Part shown: piece after piece, positions 11,219 through 17,724 of the stretch
Position numbering within the stretch: position 1 is the stretch's first letter
Layout of the letters: each line of letters begins with the position of its first letter
NCBI GenBank assembly: GCA_001797255.1
Contig: MGOW01000075.1
Location: forward strand, 8,472 to 41,463
Length of the DNA stretch: 32,992 nt
Source: Clostridiales bacterium GWE2_32_10
GTDB taxonomy: Bacteria; Bacillota; Clostridia; Lachnospirales; UBA12420
Direction: 5' to 3'
The notes under the pieces: generated by a model
Database searches by the model: none
Seen by the model: only the letters and a program-made list of their open reading frames with translations
Told to the model about the DNA's origin: nothing
Made by a program: the position numbers and the translations under genes

Positions 11219-11292
11219 TGCACGCGGCGGGAGTCGAACCCACGGCCTCTCCCTTAGGAGGGGAGCGCTCTATCCTACTGAGCTACGAATGC
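11219..11292 (-). tRNA. tRNA-Arg, anticodon CCT
   Basis: A 74-nt cloverleaf read on the minus strand. It has a 7-bp acceptor stem starting GCATTCG, a D-stem GCTC/GAGC, an anticodon stem CTCCC/GGGAG with loop CTCCTAA (anticodon CCT, reading AGG), and a T-stem GTGGG/CCCGC with loop TTCGACT. The discriminator base is A, and CCA is not encoded, so it must be added after transcription. The acceptor stem has one non-pair (T5 opposite C68) and a T4-G69 wobble. It lies 70 bp after the DUF3881-like gene and may be co-transcribed with it. Confidence 0.93.
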
Positions 11293-11304
11293 ATACTAGA
11301 GGTT

Positions 11305-11338
11305 AGAAGTCAATTAGCTTCTCAGCGTGATGACTTCT
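11305..11338 (-). other. Inverted repeat between the DUF3881-like gene and the tRNA
   Basis: AGAAGTCA and TGACTTCT form a perfect 8-bp inverted repeat around an 18-nt loop. No T-run follows on the minus strand, so it is not a standard terminator. It could be a processing hairpin ahead of the tRNA or chance. Confidence 0.35.
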
Positions 11339-11362
11339 TTATCCTCACAATTTTTTCAATTT

Positions 11363-12202
11363 TTAGAATATTACTTTTCCCTGCAGCCAACAAGTTCCTG
11401 TAAATCTCATACCAACTGTTGGTATTCCTAACAAGTCTTTTTTGTTTATGCATATCTCTGCGTCCATACCCATAACTTTCAAGCTTAGTATATAGATTTG
11501 TTCTTTTGATTCATTATTTTTTATTATTTTTTTATCTACTATCTTTCCTAGTATATTATACACTGTTTCAACTTCCGTTTGGATAATGTATGTATCCATA
11601 ACAGTGTATAAATCGCTTTCTTTTATGCTTTCTAGAATATATTCTCTTTGTTCTTCTAATTCGTATTCATCTTGCGCATATTTTGGATTTCCTATTATAT
11701 AGTCTTCATAATCTTGATACCTTTCATTATCTACAGCACTTGGAAAAATTATTTTTCCGCTTGCTACAAGTCCTACAACTTGAATGCCTTTAAATATAGC
11801 ATTTTTGCTTTTTTTATTTTTCATGTATTCAACAACATTTTGAAGTGAGAAAGACAGTTCTAAATTTGTTCTAGGATCTATAAAATTAACTTGATATTCT
11901 TTTTCTTTATCTTTCATTATCAGTTCTTCCACTTCAATAGTCTCTATTTTAAGCATTTTTGTAGAATCAACATATGGTACAAAGTCCTTAACAACAAATT
12001 TATTTTTTTTGTCAAGCTCTCCTCTAACAATAATACCCATATTTTTTTTATAATTTCTAACTTTTTCAATATAAACACTACTATTTTTATTTTTTATTTC
12101 TTTGGAATTAGAAGGATTATTTACTATTTCACTAACTAATTTATATTTTTGGTCAAATGTACTATATCTACTAAGCCCAATACAATTAAAATCAAATCTC
12201 AT
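11363..12202 (-). CDS. Conserved protein, possibly DUF3881 family
   Basis: 279 residues with no signal peptide, membrane segment or known catalytic motif. The N-terminus (MRFDFNCIGLSRYST) and the C-terminal end (GMRFTGTCWLQGKVIF) resemble my memory of DUF3881, an uncharacterised clostridial family. That assignment rests on recognition alone. The protein is soluble, rich in Lys, Glu and Ile, and probably a mixed alpha/beta fold. The start ATG at 12202 has a GGGGGGATT ribosome-binding site. It is preceded by a 21-bp palindrome (12221-12241) that might be an operator or hairpin. Its neighbour downstream is tRNA-Arg. Function unknown. Confidence 0.6.
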   Translation of the reverse strand: MRFDFNCIGLSRYSTFDQKYKLVSEIVNNPSNSKEIKNKNSSVYIEKVRNYKKNMGIIVRGELDKKNKFVVKDFVPYVDSTKMLKIETIEVEELIMKDKEKEYQVNFIDPRTNLELSFSLQNVVEYMKNKKSKNAIFKGIQVVGLVASGKIIFPSAVDNERYQDYEDYIIGNPKYAQDEYELEEQREYILESIKESDLYTVMDTYIIQTEVETVYNILGKIVDKKIIKNNESKEQIYILSLKVMGMDAEICINKKDLLGIPTVGMRFTGTCWLQGKVIF

Positions 12203-12220
12203 ACTAATCCCCCCAATCTC

Positions 12221-12241
12221 AAATCATGATTGTCATGATTT
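12221..12241. promoter_or_regulatory. Perfect 9-bp inverted repeat upstream of the DUF3881-like gene (candidate operator)
   Basis: AAATCATGA and TCATGATTT are perfect inverted repeats around a 3-nt spacer. The site lies 19 bp upstream of the start codon, just before the ribosome-binding site. The symmetry suits a dimeric DNA-binding regulator. In RNA it could fold into a hairpin next to the Shine-Dalgarno sequence. Confidence 0.45.
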
Positions 12242-12287
12242 ATAGTTTGCAAAATAATTAAAATAGCTTTTCAGTAATAACTTCTAT

Positions 12288-12316
12288 ATTTTATCATATT
12301 ATTTAAAATTTTTAAA
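12288..12316 (-). promoter_or_regulatory. Weak candidate promoter of the DUF3881-like gene
   Basis: On the minus strand TTTAAA (12311-12316) and TAAAAT (12288-12293) are 17 nt apart, with a TG one base before the -10. It is a weak match in a very AT-rich stretch. The 196-bp gap 12203-12398 otherwise holds only the palindrome and the terminator of the upstream gene. Confidence 0.35.
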
Positions 12317-12356
12317 GTACTTTATGAAAAATTTTTATTATTTTTTTAAAATTATT

Positions 12357-12394
12357 AAAATATACTACAATCATTAACGTTTGTAGTATATTTT
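12357..12394 (-). terminator. Strong terminator after the coiled-coil protein gene
   Basis: A perfect 14-bp stem AAAATATACTACAA/TTGTAGTATATTTT with a 10-nt loop begins 4 nt after the coiled-coil protein's stop codon. Both ends are A/T runs, so it can work in either direction. Confidence 0.85.
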
Positions 12395-12398
12395 ATGC

Positions 12399-12845
12399 TT
12401 AATTTACTTGAAATTTTACTTTTATTTTATCTTCAAACATTTTATCTATTTCTGCTTTTTTATCTTTCTTTGCATTTTCTATTTGACTATCTATATCCTG
12501 TTTAGCACTCGTCACTTCGTCTGAAATAATTTTGTTTATCTCATCTTCTTTTTCTTTGATGTAAGTATTCATTTCTCCATCTAAACTCGATATCTGTTGA
12601 TTTACATAGCTATTGAGTTGTGATTTTACGTCATCTCTCTTTTGAGTTACATAATTATCAACATTTGTTTCATATTTTGAGTCTAATTCATTTACTTTAG
12701 TATCTGTTAAATTTAGATAGTAACTTTTTATACTCGCCATGTTATCTAAAATTAATTGTACCAAGGGCGAAGCAGGCTCCGCTATTGCATTTGCTCCAAA
12801 AATTATAGAAAACAACAAAACAACTAAAGCTATCTTCTTTCTCAT
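12399..12845 (-). CDS. Small secreted coiled-coil protein, function unknown
   Basis: 148 residues from the ATG at 12845, chosen because GAGAGG lies 4 nt upstream; an in-frame TTG at 12863 is less likely. Residues 1-22 (MRKKIALVVLLFSIIFGANA) are a typical signal peptide, with likely cleavage near AIA/EP. The rest is nearly all charged helix rich in Lys, Asp, Glu and Ser, with heptad-like spacing and few aromatic residues. This suggests a long extracytoplasmic coiled coil. There are no Cys residues and no LPXTG or lipobox, so it is likely released or loosely attached. It has its own promoter and a strong terminator. No family recognised. Confidence 0.75.
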   Translation of the reverse strand: MRKKIALVVLLFSIIFGANAIAEPASPLVQLILDNMASIKSYYLNLTDTKVNELDSKYETNVDNYVTQKRDDVKSQLNSYVNQQISSLDGEMNTYIKEKEDEINKIISDEVTSAKQDIDSQIENAKKDKKAEIDKMFEDKIKVKFQVN

Positions 12846-12915
12846 TATACCTCTCACCCCCAAAGACAGTATGCAATATTAATTAGTAATTAGCATAAGT
12901 CTAATTCCTAATCCA

Positions 12916-12944
12916 ATTATACACCATCTTTAGGTTATAGTCAC
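12916..12944 (-). promoter_or_regulatory. Predicted promoter of the coiled-coil protein gene
   Basis: On the minus strand GTGACT (12939-12944) and TATAAT (12916-12921) are 17 nt apart. The -35 overlaps the last codon and stop of plsC. A second candidate, TTAGAC-17-TAATAT, lies about 30 nt further downstream. Confidence 0.5.
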
Positions 12945-13684
12945 TGGTAATTTATTTCTTTTAACCCATTTACTATTATATCCCTAACTTTATTATGCAA
13001 TTCATTTTGTTGTTCTTTATTCATAGTTTTAGTTTCTATAGGTTCATGTACTTTTATTTTTATTTTGGCTGGTCTTATTTTACCTTTATTTGCTTCCATG
13101 ACCTTATATGAGCCCTCTATTGATATTGGTATAACTGTAGATCCCGATTTTATAGCAAGCTTAAAGCTTCCAGCCTTAAACTCTCCTACACTCCCACCCT
13201 TACTTCTTGTTCCTTCAGGGAATATCGTCATGGCGTTACCTGCTTTTATATATTCAATTGCCTCAATTATTATCTTGGCTGATTGCTTTATATTTCCTCT
13301 ATCTATGAATAAGCACCCCATATTAGCCATCCATTCACCTAAAAACGGTACTTTTCTTAATTCTTTTTTTGCTATAAAGCTTATTTTCCTATTAAGCACA
13401 TTTACTAATGTTATAACATCAAAATTACCTTGATGATTAGATATAAATACAACTGATCCATCACTAGGCACATTTTCTGTCCCCGTTACCTCAAAGGTAA
13501 CACCACATATTCTAAGTATATTGGTTACTTTTTTATAATATACTTCCTTCACAAAGAAATCATCTATCTTTTTACTATTACCTTCCTTTATCCATCTTCG
13601 CATTTTATTTGTGCTAAATACACTGGTAATAAATAACGCCCATATGCAATACATATAAAATATTATCGTCCTAATATTAATCAC
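12941..13684 (-). CDS. plsC: 1-acyl-sn-glycerol-3-phosphate acyltransferase (PlsC family)
   Basis: 247 residues, typical for the family. A hydrophobic N-terminal segment (about residues 5-24) anchors it to the membrane. The catalytic block I NHQGNFD (83-89) has the HxxxxD dyad, and block III FPEGTRS (155-161) binds the phosphate. It acylates lysophosphatidic acid to phosphatidic acid in phospholipid synthesis. The start is a GTG whose last bases overlap the TGA of the PspC-domain gene, which implies translational coupling. It appears to be the last gene of the operon that begins with the SbcC-like ATPase. Confidence 0.93.
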   Translation of the reverse strand: MINIRTIIFYMYCIWALFITSVFSTNKMRRWIKEGNSKKIDDFFVKEVYYKKVTNILRICGVTFEVTGTENVPSDGSVVFISNHQGNFDVITLVNVLNRKISFIAKKELRKVPFLGEWMANMGCLFIDRGNIKQSAKIIIEAIEYIKAGNAMTIFPEGTRSKGGSVGEFKAGSFKLAIKSGSTVIPISIEGSYKVMEANKGKIRPAKIKIKVHEPIETKTMNKEQQNELHNKVRDIIVNGLKEINYQ

Positions 13685-13878
13685 ATCCCTTTTACATCAT
13701 TCCTTGACATAAGTGCCCAACATATAAAATAAATAATCAGACCTGACCCCAAACCAGGAAGTGCAAGTAATATAAAAATTATTCTAACAACAGTTGAATC
13801 TATACCAAAATACTCAGCAATACCTCCACACACACCAGCTAATTTTATATCTGTTTTTGATAACATAAGTTTTTTCAT
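13681..13878 (-). CDS. Small PspC-domain membrane protein
   Basis: 65 residues from the ATG at 13878, chosen because GAGGAG is 7 nt upstream. The sequence has the PspC domain pattern: a short basic start, AGVCGGIAEYFGIDSTVVRI, then one hydrophobic segment (LLALPGLGSGLIIYFICWALM) and a short tail. PspC proteins are small inner-membrane proteins linked to envelope stress in other bacteria. The role in Clostridia is not settled, and no pspA-like gene is in the window. It is followed with a 4-bp overlap by plsC, so a membrane-related function is plausible. Confidence 0.88.
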   Translation of the reverse strand: MKKLMLSKTDIKLAGVCGGIAEYFGIDSTVVRIIFILLALPGLGSGLIIYFICWALMSRNDVKGM

Positions 13879-13913
13879 AAATTTTCTCCTCTCTTTTTTA
13901 GTTTTCAATATTT

Positions 13914-14521
13914 TTATAAATTTTCAGTTAATACAAACCTCCACAGCTTATCCTTATACTCCTCTGCATAATCTATGCCAATCCGCTTTGTTTTTGTGAT
14001 GCTTAACTTTTGCTTTTGCTGGTTTTCACATATATATAAGTCATCCCCTAGTAAATCTTTATTATTCATTGATTTATCTATATTCAAAGCTTTACATAGC
14101 TTTCCAGGACCATTCGAAATATTATCTAGCTGATGTTTAGTATGTTTTCACTTTTACTATTATACCTGTTTTTAAATGCAATTTCAAGTCCTTTTTTAAT
14201 TTTTATTCCACGAATAAGTACAGCACACGGATTACCTATATCTTCGGTAACTACATTCAAACAATAATACATACCATAAATCAGATATACATACGCATGT
14301 CCCGCCTCACCATATAGAGTTTCTGTTCTATTAGTTCGCCTATCTCCATATGCATGACACGCTTTATCAGATACTCCACAGTATGCTTCTGTTTCGGTTA
14401 TGATTGCTACTATCTGGTTGCCGTCGTATTCTCGTATTAGTAGCTTGCCGATGAGGTCTTTTGCTACTTTTAGAGTGGGGCGGTTGTAGAAATCTTTGGG
14501 TAGTTTTTTTATGTTGTTCAT
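13914..14521 (-). pseudogene. 3-methyladenine DNA glycosylase (AAG/MPG family), interrupted by a one-base frameshift
   Basis: The first frame (14126-14521, 131 residues) carries the AAG hallmarks: ETEAY with the catalytic Glu (E45), ACHAYGDRRTNRTETLYGE, and AYVYLIYGMYYCLNVV. It then runs into a stop. The missing C-terminal third is present in another frame, directly continuing as KHTKHQLDNISNGPGKLCKA and ending RIGIDYAEEYKDKLWRFVL at a TAA at 13914-13916, with no internal stop. Adding one A to the A4 run at 14145-14148 restores a single 202-residue protein, the normal family length. AAG enzymes excise alkylated purines. The damage is recent, or is a homopolymer sequencing error. The start codon overlaps the DUF559 stop (ATGA), and its ribosome-binding site lies in repeat A. 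Confidence 0.9.
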
Positions 14522-14919
14522 CTCGGACTCACCCCTAACCCCTCTCTAAAAGAGAGGGGGACATCTAACTTTTGAGAGATTGTGTTTATTAGTTTTTCTT
14601 TCGCAGTTAATTCTTCATTTTTTATTCTTATTACTTTAATTCCCAAAGTGGTAATTAAATGGTCTCTTAATTTATCATATTCTTTTGTTTTATCGTGAAT
14701 ACTACCATCAATTTCTATTACTATCTTCTTCTCCTCACAATAAAAATCTGCTATAAAATATCTTTCTTGACCATAATACTCAATTTTTATAAGATGTTGC
14801 CTAAAAAATTTCAAATTACAAAATTTTCTACCTCTAACAATTTCCCAAAAAACTTTTTCAGATTTAGTCTGCTCTTTCCTTAACTTCCTCGCCAACTCCC
14901 TAGCCTCTAAATAAAACAT
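14518..14919 (-). CDS. DUF559 endonuclease-domain protein (Vsr-like / PD-(D/E)XK fold)
   Basis: 133 residues. Residues about 5-115 match the DUF559 pattern: RELARKLRKEQTKSEKVFWE, then FRQHLI, YFIADFYC (D58), IVIEIDGSIH (E69, D71), YDKLRD and GIKVIRIKNEEL. The family is related to very-short-patch repair endonucleases; the substrate is unproven. The start ATG at 14919 has a strong AGGAGG. The last 13 or so residues (PLSFREGLGVSPR) are encoded by inverted repeat A, so they are probably not part of the catalytic fold. The gene lies almost wholly between the two inverted repeats at 14525-14555 and 14953-14983, within an operon of unrelated genes. Its stop overlaps the start of the glycosylase gene by 4 bp. 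Confidence 0.85.
   Translation of the reverse strand: MFYLEARELARKLRKEQTKSEKVFWEIVRGRKFCNLKFFRQHLIKIEYYGQERYFIADFYCEEKKIVIEIDGSIHDKTKEYDKLRDHLITTLGIKVIRIKNEELTAKEKLINTISQKLDVPLSFREGLGVSPR
14525..14555 (-). repeat. Repeat A: 31-bp terminal inverted repeat with internal hairpin
   Basis: This is the exact reverse complement of 14953-14983. It includes most of a 21-nt hairpin (14539-14559) with a 9-bp stem CCCCTCTCT/AGAGAGGGG and AAA loop. Read on the minus strand it ends in GGGGTGAGT, which lies 6-7 nt before the glycosylase ATG and works as its ribosome-binding site. The same bases code for the C-terminus of the DUF559 protein. Confidence 0.92.
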
Positions 14920-14952
14920 ATTTTCCTCCTTTTTCTCCTAATCTCATTCCCA

Positions 14953-14983
14953 TCTCTTTTAGAGAGGGGTTAGGGGTGAGTCC
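14953..14983 (+). repeat. Repeat B: 31-bp terminal inverted repeat, opposite orientation
   Basis: Exact inverted copy of repeat A. Its internal hairpin continues to 14949 with one mismatch. On the other side GGGGTGA (14973-14979) pairs with TCACCCC (14984-14990) around a 4-nt loop, giving a second hairpin that contains the stop codon of the SbcC-like gene. Confidence 0.92.
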
Positions 14984-17590
14984 TCACCCCAGCTCCACAA
15001 CATTCTCCGTCACACTCTGGAACGTATCATCGTGGCTCACAATAATCAGCTGCCTAAAATTCGACCCTACCGACTCAATCACCTCAGCCAATCTCTCACG
15101 TCTACTTGCATCCATATTTATAGTCGGCTCATCAAGTATACCTATTCCAATCTTAGTCATAAGCTCTAGCATCGCTAGTCTTATAGCAAGGGCTGCGGTT
15201 ATTTGTTCTCCACCTGATAGCTGTTTGAATTCTTTCCTTATCTCTGTCCCACCTAGAATATCGTATAGAACCAGCTCGTAGTTTTTCTCCCACTCTAGTT
15301 TACTGCTGTCTATCGCTATTTTGCTGTATATTTCGGATGCTTTGTTGCTTATCCTTTTGATTAGGATCTCCGATATATGATCAGGTGCACTTTTTATTAT
15401 GTTTCTTATTTTTCGTATAACCTCATTTATTTTTTGCATCTTTTTTATTTTAACTTCATCTTCTTTTATAGTTTTCTTTACTCCTTTTAGATACTCTACC
15501 TCTTTGTTATATTTGGCGTTCTGCTGTTCTAATGTCTTTAGTTGTTCCTCTTTCTTTATTATTTCCTGCTTAGCAATTTCATATTTATATTTTTCCGTCT
15601 CATATTTATCTTTATCAAATGTTTTAGCTACCTCTTCTAATTCAGTTACAATTTTTCTAAGTACCTCATCCTTCTCAGCTTTATCCGTTACAAAAGCTTT
15701 GTGTTCCGAAACTAAAGTATCATATTTCCCAGCTTCAACCTTATTTATGATATATAGCTCATATGCTGGTTTTAACTGGCTTATTTTATTATCCATTTCA
15801 AGCTTCTTAATCTCTATATCCTTATATTTTTGTATATCTGCTGTCATCTTTTCTTTATCACTTCCAAGCTTTTCGAGTGCTTGCAGCCATTTATTCTTTT
15901 CCTCTTCCTCTTCCTTTATTTTGGATTGCTTAGCCTGATACTCTACCTTCTCTTTATCTAACTGCTTTTGTCTTTGATCTATCTCTGTTTTTTGTTTTCC
16001 TGCCTCCATACTTGCATCGGTATAGATTTTACTCATTTCTTCATATTTTTGCTTGTAGATTCTAAACATTTCATCTTCATCTATTACATCTAAAGATATA
16101 CTTTGCATCCTTAATATAATACTTTGTCTTAAACTTTCTATTTCATTTGTTATCTTCTTTATTTCTTCGTCTGAACTTTTCGACTCATCAAATTTACTAG
16201 ATATAAGTTCATTTGCTTTAGTTTTTATGATATTCACGTTTGCTAAAATGTTTTCATTTACACTTTCATCATCCTCTATTCCTTTTGCTGCTTTTTTTAT
16301 ATCTTCTATTCGGTTCAATTCTTTTTTGGGTTGTTCAAAGCTTTTCAAAAGCTTTAGAATATCTTTTTTTAGATGTGTCATTTTCATTATGCTTTCTGAT
16401 ATATATTCAACATTTACTTTCATTGATTTTAGTTCATTCTCAAGCTTTACTACATCCTCTGCTTTATTTATCACTATTTGCTTTAACCTTTCGATTTCTG
16501 TATTTTGTTCGATTAGCTCATCCTTTTTTTTGAGCAATTCTAGTCTTTGTATGTTCATAAACTTCTCTTTTTCATCTATTTTTGATTTTCCTGATTCTAT
16601 TCGCTTGTCTATTTGCATTAATGCCTCTTTTGCAGATAAAAATTCTTTAAATTTTTCTTCGCATACTTTCCTATCGACCTCTATCTTCAAATATTCAGTA
16701 TACTTACTTTCGTTTTCTCTAATCAAATTTAATGCTTTTTTAGAATTGTTTATATCCCTCTCTTTTTGCATAATATAGCCTAACAGCTTTTCTAATTGTA
16801 ACTCTGCTATTTTTTTATCGTTTTCTAATTTTTCAAAGGTTTTCTTTTTTTTATCTAGCGACTCATACTCTATCTTTAGGTTCTCGAAATTCTTTTTTAT
16901 TACAGTATATAGGTCTTTTTCTATCTTATCTTTATTCCTTAAATTCTGATACTCAATTTCAAGCTCATCTAATTTTTTAGTTTCTCCTAGCTTTATATTT
17001 ATATCATTTTCTAAATCTCTAATGTTAACCGCAATTCCTTTTTCTAACTGTATATTATCATACGCCCGCCTGTAGCTTTCTAGTTTAAAAATAGGATCAA
17101 AAATTCCCTTACGAGTTCTTTCGCTCTCAAGAAAAGCAACACTAAACTCACCTTGTGGTACACTTATTATATTAGTATATATATCACTTATATTATCATC
17201 TATGTAAAAATCAAGATGGTCTTTTAGCCACGCCCGCACCTCTTCATCTTTTGAAACTATAGCTATCTCTTCTGTATTATCAGACTTTTTTATGCTCCAG
17301 GTATTACCCGCACCTGAAACTGAAATCTTCCTATCTGCTATATATTCCTCACCATTTTTATCTACAAAAAATACTCTTACCTGTCCCTTTTTCTCACCTT
17401 TTCTGATGAAATACTGATCAAAGTTTTGTCGTGAGATTTTGTAATCAAACAAAGCAAAACCAATACTTTCTATAATAGTAGTTTTACCCGCCCCATTTTT
17501 ACCTGATATAAAATTAACACCATCAGATAATTCAATCACAACTTCATCATATTTCTTTATATTAAAAAGCTCAATCCTCTTAATTTTCAT
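14984..17590 (-). CDS. SbcC/Rad50/SMC-like coiled-coil ATPase without a zinc hook
   Basis: 868 residues from the ATG at 17590, chosen for GGAGG 5 nt upstream; another ATG 12 nt earlier is inside that site. The N-terminal ATPase half has Walker A GKNGAGKTT (residues 30-38). The C-terminal half has the ABC signature LSGGEQ (about 790), Walker B IGILDEP (about 812) and the switch histidine IVSHDD. Between them lie about 600 residues of Lys/Glu-rich coiled coil. SbcC and Rad50 carry a CxxC zinc hook at the coil apex; here the central region has no cysteine pair. No SbcD/Mre11 nuclease gene is adjacent. It likely acts in DNA repair or chromosome handling. It is the first gene of its operon, and its stop codon lies at the edge of repeat B. 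Confidence 0.85.
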   Translation of the reverse strand: MKIKRIELFNIKKYDEVVIELSDGVNFISGKNGAGKTTIIESIGFALFDYKISRQNFDQYFIRKGEKKGQVRVFFVDKNGEEYIADRKISVSGAGNTWSIKKSDNTEEIAIVSKDEEVRAWLKDHLDFYIDDNISDIYTNIISVPQGEFSVAFLESERTRKGIFDPIFKLESYRRAYDNIQLEKGIAVNIRDLENDINIKLGETKKLDELEIEYQNLRNKDKIEKDLYTVIKKNFENLKIEYESLDKKKKTFEKLENDKKIAELQLEKLLGYIMQKERDINNSKKALNLIRENESKYTEYLKIEVDRKVCEEKFKEFLSAKEALMQIDKRIESGKSKIDEKEKFMNIQRLELLKKKDELIEQNTEIERLKQIVINKAEDVVKLENELKSMKVNVEYISESIMKMTHLKKDILKLLKSFEQPKKELNRIEDIKKAAKGIEDDESVNENILANVNIIKTKANELISSKFDESKSSDEEIKKITNEIESLRQSIILRMQSISLDVIDEDEMFRIYKQKYEEMSKIYTDASMEAGKQKTEIDQRQKQLDKEKVEYQAKQSKIKEEEEEKNKWLQALEKLGSDKEKMTADIQKYKDIEIKKLEMDNKISQLKPAYELYIINKVEAGKYDTLVSEHKAFVTDKAEKDEVLRKIVTELEEVAKTFDKDKYETEKYKYEIAKQEIIKKEEQLKTLEQQNAKYNKEVEYLKGVKKTIKEDEVKIKKMQKINEVIRKIRNIIKSAPDHISEILIKRISNKASEIYSKIAIDSSKLEWEKNYELVLYDILGGTEIRKEFKQLSGGEQITAALAIRLAMLELMTKIGIGILDEPTINMDASRRERLAEVIESVGSNFRQLIIVSHDDTFQSVTENVVELG

Positions 17591-17631
17591 ATTTACCTCC
17601 ATTCAGCTATACCTAATTTTATTATACAACC

Positions 17632-17660
17632 ATTATATCTAAATAAACTAAAAATTTCAA
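17632..17660 (-). promoter_or_regulatory. Predicted sigma-A promoter of the SbcC-like gene operon
   Basis: On the minus strand TTGAAA (17655-17660) and TATAAT (17632-17637) are 17 nt apart, about 40 nt upstream of the start at 17590 and just after the rnj terminator. Confidence 0.75.
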
Positions 17661-17693
17661 GCATATTCTAATCTTTTCTTATTATTTTACCCA

Positions 17694-17722
17694 ACACAAA
17701 AACTCCCGCATATGCGGGAGTT
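17694..17722 (-). terminator. Intrinsic terminator of rnj
   Basis: A perfect inverted repeat AACTCCCGCAT/ATGCGGGAGTT (17701-17722) starts 2 nt after the rnj stop. It is followed on the minus strand by TTTTTGTGTT. The GC-rich stem stands out in this AT-rich region. Confidence 0.9.
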
Positions 17723-17724
17723 TG

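Larger units (their letters stand above)
14525..14983 (-). mobile_element. Candidate DUF559 cassette bounded by 31-bp inverted repeats
   Basis: A 459-bp unit: repeat A, a single DUF559 nuclease gene, repeat B. The inverted repeats match perfectly over 31 bp and each contains a smaller hairpin. The unit sits between the SbcC-like gene and the glycosylase gene. No transposase of a known class is present, and I see no target-site duplication flanking it. The nuclease may move the unit, or the unit may be a domesticated repeat pair. Mobility is inferred from architecture and from the solo repeat copy near 30350. Confidence 0.6.

Noticed and set aside
14126-14155. Programmed ribosomal frameshifting in the glycosylase gene
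   Set aside because: A one-base backward slip would restore the frame, but there is no X-XXY-YYZ heptamer in the zero frame and only four As, too short for efficient slippage.
14518-14570. The DUF559 C-terminus as a conserved functional motif
   Set aside because: The residues PLSFREGLGVSPR are encoded by the repeat itself, so they reflect DNA sequence of the element.
14525-14983. CRISPR array or Rho-independent terminators as the explanation of the inverted repeats
   Set aside because: There are only two repeats in opposite orientation around a gene, with no spacers, and no T-run follows the hairpins on the transcribed strand.
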